From Herminiimonas fonticola (GTDB lineage: Bacteria > Pseudomonadota > Gammaproteobacteria > Burkholderiales > Burkholderiaceae_D): a stretch of DNA of 64,000 bases. Of this stretch, positions 17,641 to 25,823 are shown piece after piece. Under the pieces are notes generated by a model, which saw nothing but the letters and a program-made list of their open reading frames with translations, did not search any database and was not told the origin of the DNA. The stretch's first letter is position 1; the number at the start of each line of letters is the position of its first letter. The DNA is taken from positions 1,302,001 to 1,366,000 of the forward strand of contig NZ_PTLZ01000001.1 of NCBI RefSeq assembly GCF_003293745.1, given 5' to 3'. A program made the position numbers and the translations under genes.

Positions 17641-18606
17641 TCACCCCTGAAAAGAACTGCCAAAAACTTTTTGCCAATACTTCACCGTGAGCTCCTTAGT
17701 AGGAGCATTTAAAGCTGCATCGATAGCATCGCCAGCATCATTTGCTGCATCTGATATAGCATCGACTTGAGCCTGCTGGTACAGTTTGGCGACATTATTG
17801 AGTGGATTGATAGGGTCAAAAATCTGGACTACATCATTGCAAGCCGGGACATCTGATGGCTTGTAGTGGTCAGAGAAAACAATCCGCTTTTCCAGGCCAC
17901 CAGCAGCAAGGAATGTGAAGAATTCTTGAAGCGCATTCGGATAGTCTGAAAAATCGACCCCGTCGTCGCTGAGCTTGGCCAACATAAGTTCGACCATGAA
18001 CGATTTAAAGCGGAAGTTTTCATCTTCCAGCTTTAGTTTGCGTACCCACCACTTGACCAGTCGAACGACCTGAGCAAAATGTTGCGGGTGCTTTTCCTTA
18101 CGTTTTTTGATGAATTCGAGATGAAGTGGGATGCTGGTCTCGAGGAATGAACCATCTTCTTGACTGACTAGATTGCCGCGCCAATCTGGCTCGTCGTAAT
18201 ACAAGACAGGCACGACGTCGACGTCAAGTCCACTGCCTCTAAACGATACTGTGACTGAATAGGTCTGCTTTTTGACTTGGTCGTCCGAGAAGTTGGGGAA
18301 GGCTGTCTGCAGACGCTTAACGATGTAATCAAGCAGGTCGGAGATTTTTCCGGGTGCATCCGGACCGCTGACGTACATGGCAACGTCGATATCGTTCAGC
18401 GTGCGAAGGGCTGTACCTTTTGCCAAACTTCCGGACAACTGCATTTTACGGAGTGTAAAGTCAGGATTTTCACTGATGTGCGTTTCCAGCTTTTCACGCA
18501 ACCGGCGTACCTGAGCGCGATAATCGGTAGCGTCGTTCTTCGACAGATTTACTTTGTCTTCTGCAAACCTAATTAGGTCGCGATGGTCTATATGAGCTCT
18601 GGACAT
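17641..18606 (-). CDS. CBASS CD-NTase (cGAS/DncV-like nucleotidyltransferase)
   Basis: Makes the cyclic di- or trinucleotide alarm that activates the effector. The 321-residue protein has the nucleotidyltransferase-fold signature LSGSLAKGTA (G59-S60), then NDIDVAMYV (D72, D74) and the third catalytic acid in GLDVDVVPV (D128/D130). A helical C-terminal half follows. It leads the operon CD-NTase - HORMA - TRIP13 - Cap4. Association with HORMA/TRIP13 suggests clade C or D, but the clade and the nucleotide product cannot be assigned by reading alone. Confidence 0.92.
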   Translation of the reverse strand: MSRAHIDHRDLIRFAEDKVNLSKNDATDYRAQVRRLREKLETHISENPDFTLRKMQLSGSLAKGTALRTLNDIDVAMYVSGPDAPGKISDLLDYIVKRLQTAFPNFSDDQVKKQTYSVTVSFRGSGLDVDVVPVLYYDEPDWRGNLVSQEDGSFLETSIPLHLEFIKKRKEKHPQHFAQVVRLVKWWVRKLKLEDENFRFKSFMVELMLAKLSDDGVDFSDYPNALQEFFTFLAAGGLEKRIVFSDHYKPSDVPACNDVVQIFDPINPLNNVAKLYQQAQVDAISDAANDAGDAIDAALNAPTKELTVKYWQKVFGSSFQG

Positions 18607-18639
18607 CCGGTTCTTTCAATGATTTGTGTTCATCGGGAG

Positions 18640-18713
18640 AAAAAGTTCGGAAAAGCGAACATTCTTAGTTTTTCAGGTTAACCTTCCTTTGTCAAACAAA
18701 AAGTTCGGAATAG
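18640..18713. promoter_or_regulatory. Divergent CBASS/xre promoter region with repeated operator-like motif
   Basis: The 150-bp gap between the CD-NTase and the xre gene carries two direct copies of AAAAAGTTCGGAAwAG (18640-18655 and 18698-18713). The first also forms the dyad GTTCG-gaaaag-CGAAC (18645-18660). This is the expected layout for the XRE protein to repress both its own gene and the CBASS operon. Binding is inferred. Confidence 0.6.
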
Positions 18714-18756
18714 TGATACTATTTTTTAACGATATATGTTTTAGGAGGCCAAGTTA

Positions 18757-19074
18757 ATGCCCACCCGTCTTGGCGAAAAATTACGCACATTGCGTAAAGA
18801 GCGTGGTTGGACGCTCGATGTATTAGCTGCAAAGGCTAGTCTTAGTAAAAGTTACTTGTGGGAGCTCGAGAATCGAGAGTCCCAGCGTCCATCTGCAGAA
18901 AAGCTAACTGCATTAGGTGATGCATTAGGCGTATCTTCAAGTTTCTTTCTAGAAGAAGATTCGCGGGTTCCAGAGGAACGTCATATAGACGATGCCTTTT
19001 TCCGTGGATATCAGACTCTTGAGCCCGAGGCGAAAGAGCAACTACGTAAGATTCTAAGTACTTTCAAAAAGTAA
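18757..19074 (+). CDS. XRE-family transcriptional regulator
   Basis: DNA-binding protein of 105 residues with a clear N-terminal XRE helix-turn-helix (about residues 5-62: EKLRTLRKERGWTLDVLAAK, then SKSYLWELENRES) and a short C-terminal helix. TTTAGGAGG precedes the ATG. It is divergent from the CBASS operon and followed 3 bp later by an ImmA/IrrE protease. Such pairs usually form a derepression switch in which the protease removes the repressor; ICEBs1 ImmR/ImmA is the known example. Likely target: the repeats at 18640-18713. Confidence 0.92.
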   Translation: MPTRLGEKLRTLRKERGWTLDVLAAKASLSKSYLWELENRESQRPSAEKLTALGDALGVSSSFFLEEDSRVPEERHIDDAFFRGYQTLEPEAKEQLRKILSTFKK

Positions 19075-19077
19075 ATT

Positions 19078-19947
19078 TTGAACGCCCAACTCTGGACTCC
19101 GCCTCGCGCGGCTTCTCGTTTATTCAAACTCGCAGAGTTAGCGGCTAACGCCCATAAAACTCCTTTGTTCCCTATAGATGTGGAACAGTTAGCGCTTGAA
19201 GCAGCAAATATTTTTCAATGGCAAGACCCGATATCGCAAGTTGTAGCTGCTGATATCAAGTCGTTTGAAGGCGGATTGTTTGCGAGCGAAGGACGCAAGA
19301 ATTGGATGCTGGTCTATAACGAGACGCTTCCATCGGAAGGCAGAATCAGGTTTACCCAGGCGCATGAGCTTGGACACTATATTCTTCACCGCCTAACGCG
19401 AGACGCATTCCAATGTACGGAAGAGGACATGCGGGATTGGAGCCCGGATGAGCAAAACATCGAGGCTCAAGCCGATATGTTCGCTTCGTACTTGTTAATG
19501 CCACTTGATGATTTCCGGAATCAAGTTCCTGATAAGGTCGACCTTAATATCTTGAGTGCTTGCGCAAAGCGCTATGGTGTATCGCTTACTGCGGCGACGC
19601 TCAAGTGGCTGAGCTATACAACCCAAAAAGCAGTGTTGGTTGTGTCTAGAGATGGATACATAAATTGGGCATGGGCTAGTGACCCGGCATTCAAGGCAGG
19701 TGCATTCATCAGGTCGAAGGGCAGTCCTGTTGAGATTCCTGTCGGCTCGCTCGCAGACGACAGTTCTGTAGAGATAAATCGAGAGGGAGTGTCAATATCA
19801 GCATCGCTCTGGTTCAAACATGCAGATAAATCATTGATGTTGCGGGAGATGAAGGTAAGCTCCCAGAATTACGACCAAACGTTCACTTTGCTGTGCTTGC
19901 CCGGGCTGGACGACGTCTGGAAGCCGAGAGAGTGGCAGCGGGATTAA
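19078..19947 (+). CDS. ImmA/IrrE-family metallopeptidase
   Basis: Zinc metalloprotease of 289 residues. The HExxH site is in FTQAHELGHYILHRL (about residues 93-105), with a downstream acidic helix NIEAQADMFASYLLMP supplying the third ligand, as in ImmA/IrrE (COG2856). The start is TTG at 19078, 3 bp after xre; no better start is seen upstream. The C-terminal 120 residues beyond the peptidase fold are less typical. Predicted role: stress- or damage-triggered removal of the XRE repressor, which would raise CBASS expression. Confidence 0.88.
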   Translation: MNAQLWTPPRAASRLFKLAELAANAHKTPLFPIDVEQLALEAANIFQWQDPISQVVAADIKSFEGGLFASEGRKNWMLVYNETLPSEGRIRFTQAHELGHYILHRLTRDAFQCTEEDMRDWSPDEQNIEAQADMFASYLLMPLDDFRNQVPDKVDLNILSACAKRYGVSLTAATLKWLSYTTQKAVLVVSRDGYINWAWASDPAFKAGAFIRSKGSPVEIPVGSLADDSSVEINREGVSISASLWFKHADKSLMLREMKVSSQNYDQTFTLLCLPGLDDVWKPREWQRD

Positions 19948-20030
19948 TCGGGCTGCCGGAATTAACGCGTTAATCGTTCGCTATACGCGCTTTCCCTCGA
20001 TAGGGTTTTGAAAAATGACTTCCGATGCTC

Positions 20031-20822
20031 TCAAGCGAGAGGATTGTTTTTACGGTACTCAGTCCAACGCTTAATCATCGCTTTGTACTCTGTTTCAAAC
20101 TCCCTAGAGCTCGCAATTTTCGTGGCATTTTCACCTCTCCAGAGTTTGCCTTCTTTAATGTAGTAGGTCGTTCCCTGAATGCGTAGAGTCTTTTTCGCTT
20201 CATCGACTTTCAAGAAGTAATCCTTACGCTCGACGAAGTCGAAAAGAACCATCAGCGGTAGAGCTTCGCTTGTCTTGAGCATGGCATTGAATGTCTGCTC
20301 ATCTGGAAAGTGCGTATTGATTACCTCAATTGCTATCCACGGACGATGGATTGACATCGCGAGCTCTGGGTCTTGAGCAAAGATGTCGTGGCGAATAATC
20401 GTTTTAGCATCTTGTATTCGATGCACTTCCGGCCCCCATCGATACCCACTCAAGTTCGCGATATTCTCGGTGGTTTCCGTTTTCTCACCATTGACCGTTT
20501 TGCGAAAGCAAATTTCAAGGGTTAACTCTGTGGTGCGTTGGAGGGCGCTAACTAGTTTGTCTACCCTCTCATTGTGTCTTGGGTCGGATTCGCAGAAAGA
20601 TATCTTACGACTTCCCCTTGATTCGGCTTTCTCAAAAAAATGCGCGACAGCGGCGGTGCTCTCTTCTCTAACGCCTAAGGAAATTTGTTCAGATTCATCC
20701 AACAAGTCATTGTTTCGTGACTCTGCAAATTTGGCTGGGTTTGAAAGTGTTGAAGCCAAAATTTCGTGACGCTTGCCATGTTTATCGTAGTAAACGGCGA
20801 CAGGGTGTTCTAACTTGCTCAA
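20031..20822 (-). CDS. Protein of unknown function, possible nuclease-fold
   Basis: 263 residues, not recognised. It is hydrophilic and has no transmembrane segment or signal. A central segment RHDIFAQDPELA, then PWIAIEVINTHFPDE (about residues 140-175), recalls the D...(I/V)AIEV...TH pattern of CoiA-like and related restriction-fold proteins; this is a weak resemblance only. It is convergent with the ImmA gene and divergent from the DUF4062/PhoD/TIR cluster (222 bp apart). It could belong to that cluster or be a stand-alone defence gene. Confidence 0.65.
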   Translation of the reverse strand: MSKLEHPVAVYYDKHGKRHEILASTLSNPAKFAESRNNDLLDESEQISLGVREESTAAVAHFFEKAESRGSRKISFCESDPRHNERVDKLVSALQRTTELTLEICFRKTVNGEKTETTENIANLSGYRWGPEVHRIQDAKTIIRHDIFAQDPELAMSIHRPWIAIEVINTHFPDEQTFNAMLKTSEALPLMVLFDFVERKDYFLKVDEAKKTLRIQGTTYYIKEGKLWRGENATKIASSREFETEYKAMIKRWTEYRKNNPLA

Positions 20823-21044
20823 CTACATTTTCCTTTTCAGTGCAGAGTCCCAGACTTTAGGTGCTGTGATGAGTGGTCAATGATGTAACCGGACGTCGGC
20901 CTGGAGATATGGAATATCTTGCCTCAAAACGATGAAATATTACCTTGTGGAAATATTATTGGGAAGGGCAATGTCTTTTTATAGCAGTGTGGCAATTGAA
21001 CATCGCATATTATTGGTGCCCATGACATAAAAATTGCGTTAATT

Positions 21045-22190
21045 GTGGGAGACAGGGAAGTGGCCAAATCTAAAAGAATCAGCATCATGCTGTCGAGTCG
21101 TTGCACTACGAAGTTTCCAAACGATGCAACCGGAAAATCTCTGACCGAGATAAGGAAGGAACTTCAAAAAGAAATCCAAGGAGAAAAGCTGCTGGGTCAT
21201 CAGTTGTTTGATGTTTGGATTAATGAAGATTCCGCTCCTGTTGGCCACGACGCCGACAGTTGGGAAGCATGCCTTGTGCAAGTTCGTGACTGCGATATCT
21301 TGATTGTGATTTCTAATGGTGAAGCCGGATGGGCTAAAACTGCCGGAGATATTGGCATCTGTCATGCTGAATACGCAGAAGGCCTATCGACCACACAGGC
21401 CAAGGTTCGAGTGGTTGCACTCCCCAATGTCACTGATAAAAAGGGCGAAGAGGGTGAGCGCAACAGGCGCTTTCAAGAGTATCTGAGTCAGATATCGCCA
21501 TTCCATGGTGGAGAAGCCAAAACAATCGATGATTTGAAGAAGCGCGTTCGGGATGCCATCAACGAAGCGCTCATTTCACTGACTCAGCGTGGAGTTGCTG
21601 CTTTTGGCTCTAGCAAATTCAATAAAGGTCAGGCTCTGGACTGGTCTCGCCTGAACTTCCATCAACGCAAATCCGCAATGGAGAAAGTCCTGCGCGATTC
21701 GATGGTCACTTACAAGGGAGCCCAGGCCGCGGATGCTGGTGTTAATCTGCTTGTAGGTGAAACTAGTATTCTCACCATAATTCATGCTATTCCTGCAGCA
21801 TTCACCATTGCAGCGGCCCGCGAGTTGGTTGGCCGCCCGTTTCTTCAGGACCATGAACTAGCTAGCAGTTTGAAGAAAGCGGCCGGTCCACTGCATATTA
21901 TTGCCTGTCATAAGTCTGCTACCGAGACGCAGGCCTCCAATTTACTGGGTTTCCCTGACGCGACAGTTGTCAGTGGCGAGTTTGGTGTGTACGTCGCCGA
22001 CAATACTCAGAAAGTGCAATTTGCTTTCCTAACAAATTGTCGCGATTCGACACACACGCGGCATGCATTTCAACGATTCATGGAATGGTTGGAGCAATCG
22101 GGGGAGGCTTCCGAGCTAGCTGCGCGCGCTAAATCACGGGCTCGAATCGTGAATGTCATCGCGGATGAAAACAAGAAGAAGGTGAAGTAA
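21045..22190 (+). CDS. DUF4062-like protein, first gene of a PhoD/TIR cluster
   Basis: 381 residues. The N-terminal 130 residues resemble DUF4062, a Rossmann/TIR-like fold found in STAND NTPases and toxins: RISIMLSSRC, then a WEACLVQVRDCDILIVISNGEAGW segment. No P-loop is seen, so it is not a full STAND ATPase. The rest (about 180-381) is alpha/beta and not recognised. GTG at 21045 opens the frame; GTG at 21060 with GGGAG 8 bp upstream is equally good. The stop overlaps the next start (TAATG at 22188), so it is translationally coupled to the phosphoesterase and probably acts with it. Confidence 0.8.
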   Translation: MGDREVAKSKRISIMLSSRCTTKFPNDATGKSLTEIRKELQKEIQGEKLLGHQLFDVWINEDSAPVGHDADSWEACLVQVRDCDILIVISNGEAGWAKTAGDIGICHAEYAEGLSTTQAKVRVVALPNVTDKKGEEGERNRRFQEYLSQISPFHGGEAKTIDDLKKRVRDAINEALISLTQRGVAAFGSSKFNKGQALDWSRLNFHQRKSAMEKVLRDSMVTYKGAQAADAGVNLLVGETSILTIIHAIPAAFTIAAARELVGRPFLQDHELASSLKKAAGPLHIIACHKSATETQASNLLGFPDATVVSGEFGVYVADNTQKVQFAFLTNCRDSTHTRHAFQRFMEWLEQSGEASELAARAKSRARIVNVIADENKKKVK

Positions 22191-23950
22191 TGGCGCAACT
22201 ACTGGTTTTAGGCCCTGTCTTGTCCTTCAGGGGAGCAAAGGACGACAAATGGATTGTCACAGGGTTGGTTGGTATTTCTAAAGATGTCGACATCCCCGAG
22301 CTAATTTTAGAGGGTGTTAAATGCGAACATCCTCGTGTGCTTTGCACTCATAAAAAGCACGTTTTCCTCAGGTACGACCTTACATGCACATTGCAAGACG
22401 TCGAGCGCAAGGTGACGTTTGGCATCGGGGATGAGTTGCAATGGAATTTCACCGTGCCAGGCCGCGGCTACGCACCACGTATGGCTTATGTTTCGTGCAA
22501 CGGGGTGTCTGACCCCAGTGCGATGCGAAAGCTGGTAAGGCCAGCCAATGCAGTCTGGGAGGATTTGCTATCCAATCACGATAAGTCTTTGCGAGCCAAA
22601 GACTACTTGATGGACAAAGAACAGCTTTGGCATGAAACGAGAACGCATGATAAGGGTTTCCAGCGTTTCCATTTATTGTTGATGGGCGGTGACCAAATCT
22701 ACTTTGATTCAATCTGGGAGGATGTCACAGGTCTAAAGAAGTGGATAAATCTCTCTCGTGATGAGCAAATCAACTTTAAGGTCACCAAAGCTCTGGAAAC
22801 CGAGATTGCGAACTACTATTTCGGACACTACAGCCAACGCTGGCTTCCAAATGAACGTCGCGCATGGGGTGCCGGCGATTTCAATCGCGATTGTGCAGAT
22901 GCTTTATCGCGCATCCCATCCATCATGATGTGGGATGACCATGACATCTTCGACGGTTGGGGCTCATATAGCCCTGAAATGCAAAGCTCTGACGTGTTTA
23001 AGACCCTTTTCAAATATGCGCGCCAAGCATTTTGGGTATTTCAGATGCAGCATGCCATTGAAGATTTGCCTGAACTGGCCACCATAGAGCGGAACATACT
23101 GCCCCGTGACCCGCTTTATAAGGCGATTGACTGGCCTGGTACCCAAGCAACCGACGCGCTTGCATTACCTGTACTGGCCGGACAACCCGGATTTACATCG
23201 GTCTATAGGGTAGGGCCCCTGGCATTAGTCGCAGCCGACCTGCGTACTGAGCGTTCTCGGACTCAAGTAATGGGCCCTGATACTTGGGGTGCTTTGCAGA
23301 ATTGGATGAATGCCGTCGCAACTGTTGACGTCGCTGAACAGGCAAAGTGCCAGCATTTGATTCTTCTGTCTTCGGTTCCAGTTGCTCACCCTAAGCTAAG
23401 TTTCGCAGAAGGGTTTCTTGACCGATTTGGGCAAGAGCACGTCACAGATAGCAGCGCTGATGACCTCAAAGACCATTGGTCGCATGATGACCATGAAGGT
23501 GAGCGCAAGCGCCTGCTCGAAAATCTGGCACGCGTTGCTGAAGTTGGAAAGCTTCGCGTATCCATCGTTTCTGGTGATGTACATGTGGCAGCATGGGGTA
23601 CCGCTTATCGGAAGGATATTCCACCCACATCGAACTGGGCACAGATTCAGCAGTTCACCTCCTCAGGGGTTGTACACCCATCGTTGGTAGGGATGATGGA
23701 ACGTCTTTTTCTCGCATATCTGAATAGCTCGGCAAAGGACAGCCAGATAATTGATGTTCAGTATGGTGTGGATATGATGCTTTTCCCGGGCCATAACCAA
23801 TATGTGATGCCAGCTCGAAACTGGCTTGCACTCGAATTGGATACGGGAAAAGATAATGAGGGCAAATGCAAGCTTTGGGTCACTTGGCGCTGCGAAGCAG
23901 CGGATGGGTTCTCAAATCATCTCCATGCAGTACATCCCGCACAACCTTGA
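22190..23950 (+). CDS. Cytoplasmic PhoD-like metallophosphoesterase
   Basis: 586 residues with the calcineurin-like PhoD pattern: LMGGDQIYFDSIW (about 163-175), the paired metal site MMWDDHDIFDGWG (about 245-257), and SIVSGDVHVAAWG (about 455-468). True PhoD enzymes are Tat-exported phosphodiesterases; this protein has no signal peptide, so it should stay in the cytoplasm. The N-terminal 140 residues (beta-rich) are not recognised. Coupled to the DUF4062 gene and followed 41 bp later by a TIR gene, it might hydrolyse a nucleotide signal or a nucleic acid. No substrate can be read from sequence. Confidence 0.85.
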   Translation: MAQLLVLGPVLSFRGAKDDKWIVTGLVGISKDVDIPELILEGVKCEHPRVLCTHKKHVFLRYDLTCTLQDVERKVTFGIGDELQWNFTVPGRGYAPRMAYVSCNGVSDPSAMRKLVRPANAVWEDLLSNHDKSLRAKDYLMDKEQLWHETRTHDKGFQRFHLLLMGGDQIYFDSIWEDVTGLKKWINLSRDEQINFKVTKALETEIANYYFGHYSQRWLPNERRAWGAGDFNRDCADALSRIPSIMMWDDHDIFDGWGSYSPEMQSSDVFKTLFKYARQAFWVFQMQHAIEDLPELATIERNILPRDPLYKAIDWPGTQATDALALPVLAGQPGFTSVYRVGPLALVAADLRTERSRTQVMGPDTWGALQNWMNAVATVDVAEQAKCQHLILLSSVPVAHPKLSFAEGFLDRFGQEHVTDSSADDLKDHWSHDDHEGERKRLLENLARVAEVGKLRVSIVSGDVHVAAWGTAYRKDIPPTSNWAQIQQFTSSGVVHPSLVGMMERLFLAYLNSSAKDSQIIDVQYGVDMMLFPGHNQYVMPARNWLALELDTGKDNEGKCKLWVTWRCEAADGFSNHLHAVHPAQP

Positions 23951-23991
23951 ATCGAACGTTTCATATCACCTAACGACGAAAAGCGCACATC

Positions 23992-24957
23992 ATGGCATCA
24001 GTTTTCTTTTCATATAGTCACAAAGATGAAGACCTAAGAGACCAGCTCGAGGAGCATCTGTCATTAATGAAGACCCAAGGTTTCATCGAGATTTGGCATG
24101 ACCGCAGAATTGAAGCTGGTAGAGAAATTGATGATGAAATCAGTGTCAATCTTGAGAAAGCAGACGTCATCCTCTTATTGATAAGTTCAAGTTTCACTGC
24201 GTCGAACTACTGTTTCGGTAAGGAAATGAATAGAGCGATGGAACGCCACGAAGATAAAAGTGCAAGGGTCATTCCTGTCATTTTGAAGCCGTGTGATTGG
24301 CATTCGGCACCCTTTGGCAAGCTGCTTGCTGTTCCTAAAGACGGTAAAGCGGTGACGAGCTGGGCAAACCATGACGAGGCATTTGCTGACATCGCTCAGC
24401 AGGTCCGTAAAGTCATTAGTAGCTTACAGACGGTTGCAGAGCCAGCGCACGCACGTCCATTAAGAGGAATATCGGAATCGCTACCAGAGATTGAATTCCA
24501 AGCTCAACCTGCGCAGCTTCGCACTAGTAATCTGAGACTAAAAAAGGAATTTACGGAATTTGACCGTGACCAGTATCGTCAGGATACGCACGAGTTTATG
24601 GCCGAATTTTTTGAAGCTTCGCTGCAAGAGCTTGAAGCTAGAAATACTGGTATTCAAACTCGATTTCAACGTGTAGATGGTCGTTGCTTTACGGCTGCGG
24701 TGTATCGCGATGGGAAAAGCCAAGCTGCTTGTACTGTCCGAATGGGGGGATTCAGTAATCGAGAGATTACATATGCAAGTGGCGAGAATGTCTCTGCTGG
24801 CACGTCGAATGAAATGCTGCATGTAGAAAACGATAATCAGTCCTTGTACCTGAAACCACTTGGAATGGGTATGTTTGGTAGAGCTGATAAAGAACAGCTC
24901 TCTCAAGAGGGAGCATCTGAATATTTCTGGGCGATGTTCATCGAGAGGCTTCAGTGA
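23992..24957 (+). CDS. TIR-domain protein with unknown C-terminal domain
   Basis: 321 residues. Residues 3-140 are a TIR domain: VFFSYSHKDEDLRDQL, EIWHDRRIEAGREI, DVILLLISSSFTAS, and the expected NADase glutamate E78 in CFGKEMNR. Bacterial TIR domains cleave NAD+ either to starve the cell or to make a signal molecule. The C-terminal 150 residues (beta-rich, with YLKPLGMGMFG near the end) match no family I know and may sense the trigger. It is third in the cluster after the DUF4062-like and PhoD-like genes; the architecture does not match Thoeris (no ThsA/SIR2 partner seen). Confidence 0.87.
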   Translation: MASVFFSYSHKDEDLRDQLEEHLSLMKTQGFIEIWHDRRIEAGREIDDEISVNLEKADVILLLISSSFTASNYCFGKEMNRAMERHEDKSARVIPVILKPCDWHSAPFGKLLAVPKDGKAVTSWANHDEAFADIAQQVRKVISSLQTVAEPAHARPLRGISESLPEIEFQAQPAQLRTSNLRLKKEFTEFDRDQYRQDTHEFMAEFFEASLQELEARNTGIQTRFQRVDGRCFTAAVYRDGKSQAACTVRMGGFSNREITYASGENVSAGTSNEMLHVENDNQSLYLKPLGMGMFGRADKEQLSQEGASEYFWAMFIERLQ

Positions 24958-25047
24958 CTCGCGAGCTCCCATATTCATGGGTATTGTTTTCTAATACGGT
25001 GAGGCCTAATACCGAATGCCATATTGCAATCGTTTAAGGAAATTGAA

Positions 25048-25593
25048 ATGTCAGTCGCACTAACCAATTTTGAGTCCAGCATCAAAGATGCGGATGAGCT
25101 TTTAGCTCACTTTGATGCGTTGAATGCAAAGCCCCCGACGCCAACAAGCGCAGAAGTGTTAAAGCGCGCGGCGCTGGTAATGGCGTTTACTGCTTGGGAG
25201 ACTTATGTTGAAGACCGTATCTCCGAAGAAATGGACAGTCAACTTAAAATAGTTCGCGGAAGCTTTATTGGAAATTTCGTGCATCTGAAACTAGCGCAAG
25301 AATTAAAGACTTTCCACAACCCTAACGCAGAAAAAACACGAAAGCTCTTTTCAGACTATCTGGGTATAGATGTTACTGAAGGCTGGGTATGGCTGCACAT
25401 GGACAGTGAAAAGGCAAAACGCACCCTGAATGATTTGATTGCGAAAAGAGGTGATGCTGTCCACCGTTCCAAGCCTGCTAACAATGGCCAAGCGGCTCCG
25501 CACTTAGTTCGCAGGGATGAACTAGAGAAAGCAATTCGTTTCGTCAAGGACCTCGTAAAGGCGACGGATGCCGTTATCGCCGAGAGAGTTTAA
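25048..25593 (+). CDS. HEPN-domain protein (RiboL-PSP-HEPN type)
   Basis: 181-residue, all-helical protein. The segment MAFTAWETYVEDRISEEM (about residues 44-61) and the Rx4H ribonuclease motif R134-GDAV-H139 mark it as a HEPN protein of the RiboL-PSP group. HEPN proteins are metal-independent RNases in toxin-antitoxin and abortive-infection systems. ATG at 25048 with AAGGAAA upstream is preferred over the frame opening at 25024. It lies 90 bp after the TIR gene on the same strand, so it may belong to that cluster, or be an independent toxin. No antitoxin nucleotidyltransferase (MNT) is next to it. Confidence 0.83.
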   Translation: MSVALTNFESSIKDADELLAHFDALNAKPPTPTSAEVLKRAALVMAFTAWETYVEDRISEEMDSQLKIVRGSFIGNFVHLKLAQELKTFHNPNAEKTRKLFSDYLGIDVTEGWVWLHMDSEKAKRTLNDLIAKRGDAVHRSKPANNGQAAPHLVRRDELEKAIRFVKDLVKATDAVIAERV

Positions 25594-25640
25594 AAGAGTA
25601 AGAACACATGGAAAGAAAAGAAGTCTTGCGCAATCGATGA

Positions 25641-25766
25641 GTGGGAAATTCCTCTTTTAAGCGCTTGCTTTTCTGGCCGCTCATGACGTGGTTTTATAGT
25701 AATCTTTTCATTGCATTATTGCTGGCCGTTGTCATAGGATTTATAGTGCCGGAACCGGAGAATTAA
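25641..25766 (+). CDS. Possible small membrane protein ahead of jetA
   Basis: From GTG at 25641 (or ATG at 25683) a frame encodes 41 (or 27) residues with a basic start (FKRLLFW) and one hydrophobic helix (LFIALLLAVVIGFIV) ending PEPEN. The frame upstream is closed by TGA at 25638. Its TAA (25764-25766) immediately precedes, in the same frame, the conserved beginning of JetA. It may be a real small membrane protein or a remnant. No clear ribosome site was found for either start. Confidence 0.3.
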   Translation: MGNSSFKRLLFWPLMTWFYSNLFIALLLAVVIGFIVPEPEN

Positions 25767-25823
25767 ATTTTTTTCGAAAAACGCCCCAATTTCTTCCGTC
25801 CACTTGCTGGTAAACGCAGGGCC

